A DNA stretch of 40,845 bases from Roseinatronobacter ekhonensis (GTDB lineage Bacteria > Pseudomonadota > Alphaproteobacteria > Rhodobacterales > Rhodobacteraceae), in assembly GCF_900499075.1 (NCBI RefSeq), contig NZ_UIHC01000029.1:1-40845 (forward strand), read 5' to 3'. Under the pieces are notes generated by a model. That model did no database searches and was not told the DNA's origin. It saw only the letters and a list, made by a program, of their open reading frames with translations. Made by a program: the position numbers and the translations under genes. Shown here piece after piece: positions 40,485 through 40,845 of the stretch (position 1 is its first letter; the number at the start of each line of letters is the position of its first letter).

Positions 40485-40738
40485 GTCCACCGAAGGGTCC
40501 AGTCGGGGTCCAATCGGCTAACCCATTGAATTCTTGGTTCCTTCCGGGCGACTTTCGTATGCTGGCGGGCGAAGCGCGCAATTTCGCCAGCGACAGGGCC
40601 GTTTTTTTGGGAGTCCACCCCGCGTGGAGTCCACCCCTAAAACCGGAAATAACCACGCAATAACAGCGGCTTGGAGGGTGGATTCCGCGGTGGATAGCCT
40701 GGACTCCGGAGTCCAGCGGGAATCCAGCTTGGAGTCCA
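40485..40738 (+). repeat. Cluster of GTCCA boxes
   Basis: GTCCA starts at 40485, 40497, 40508, 40613, 40629, 40711 and 40734, all on the plus strand. The first three are 12 and 11 bp apart; the fourth and fifth lie in exact 12-bp repeats GGAGTCCACCCC (40610-40621 and 40626-40637), 16 bp apart. Confidence 0.7.
40699..40716. repeat. 18-bp perfect palindrome
   Basis: CTGGACTCCGGAGTCCAG, two head-to-head GGAGTCCAG units inside the GTCCA cluster. Typical form of a dimeric regulator or packaging-protein site. Confidence 0.8.
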
Positions 40739-40845
40739 GTGAAGTCCGCGCTGAAGGAATTCATCCTGGCGCCCGGTTCGGCGACACCTCCTCCCAGAAT
40801 TGCCGCCGAACCCACGCTCGCCTGAGTGTATCGATGCCACCGAAG

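Larger units (their letters stand above)
40362..40845. other. Repeat-rich non-coding stretch at the right edge
   Basis: 484 bp without a supportable gene. Open frames exist on both strands, but they consist of repeated GTCCA/TGGAC sequence and have no ribosome sites. An ATG at 40831 (MPPK...) at the very edge could start the next gene. Seven GTCCA boxes lie at 40485-40738. Confidence 0.55.

Noticed and set aside
40358-40663. 101-residue plus-strand frame after the DUF6362 gene
   Set aside because: Overlaps the end of the DUF6362 gene by 4 bp but has no recognisable protein character; kept as non-coding.
40378-40815. 145-residue minus-strand frame at the right edge
   Set aside because: Composed largely of the GTCCA repeats read backwards, no ribosome site, Ser/Pro/Arg/Gly-rich without a pattern.
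1-40845. CRISPR arrays, rRNA genes, toxin-antitoxin pairs, phage structural genes
   Set aside because: I looked for regular repeat-spacer arrays, conserved rRNA segments and such gene pairs and saw none that could be supported.

Overview
The window looks like an alphaproteobacterial chromosome, most likely a member of the Rhodobacteraceae (Roseobacter/Rhodobacter relatives). The reasons are high GC, the roseobacter-type protein sequences of ClpX, ClpP and ArgS, the ppx-rlmE pair, a small PF13769-type protein next to a short MetF-like reductase and a stand-alone pterin-binding methyltransferase, and the argS-SPOR-nagZ string. This is inference from remembered protein families; no search was run.

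Layout. Positions 1-127 are the end of what looks like an IS21-family insertion sequence whose body lies off the left edge. Positions 134-13332 are ordinary core chromosome: trmO, rlmE and ppx (minus), a one-carbon cluster (plus), a shared bidirectional terminator, clpX and clpP (minus), a Gfo/Idh oxidoreductase (minus), argS, then SPOR protein-nagZ-LysR regulator (plus), ending in tRNA-Ser(GCU).

From 13318 the window is accessory DNA. A 3.85-kb integrative element sits in the 3' end of tRNA-Ser. It is bounded by 16-bp direct repeats (13318-13333 and 17153-17168), encodes a P4-type tyrosine integrase, an AlpA-like excisionase/regulator, a winged-helix protein, an HGGxSTG protein, an unknown protein and a membrane-protein cargo, and carries paired TCCCCCA heptamers with the same 12-bp period near both ends. 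The terminator that probably served the tRNA is found just beyond the distal repeat.

Next (17534-26093, minus) is a type I restriction-modification operon with unusual content: HTH regulator - hsdM - phosphoribosyltransferase-like protein - NADAR::HsdS fusion - hsdR. The NADAR domain (an ADP-ribose/N-glycoside hydrolase fold) is fused to the DNA-specificity subunit, and the PRTase gene stop overlaps its start. This is the best candidate for an undescribed system in the window.

The rest (26261-40845) is a phage- or ICE-like replication/recombination region in two divergent arms. The minus arm (sigma-like protein, small protein, Sak4-like ATPase, ssDNA-binding-type protein, SF2 helicase, small protein, DUF2924 protein, serine recombinase, HTH protein) is tightly packed with many ATGA overlaps. 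The plus arm holds small proteins, a Cas4/AddB-like Fe-S nuclease, a primase-SF3 helicase, a RuvC-like resolvase, a DUF6378 protein and a DUF6362 protein. Between the arms lies a two-gene minus-strand cassette of unknown function (33054-35304). A nested set of inverted repeats at 38884-38976 and a cluster of GTCCA boxes with an 18-bp palindrome at 40485-40738 are candidate origin, operator or packaging sites. No capsid, tail or terminase gene is visible inside the window.
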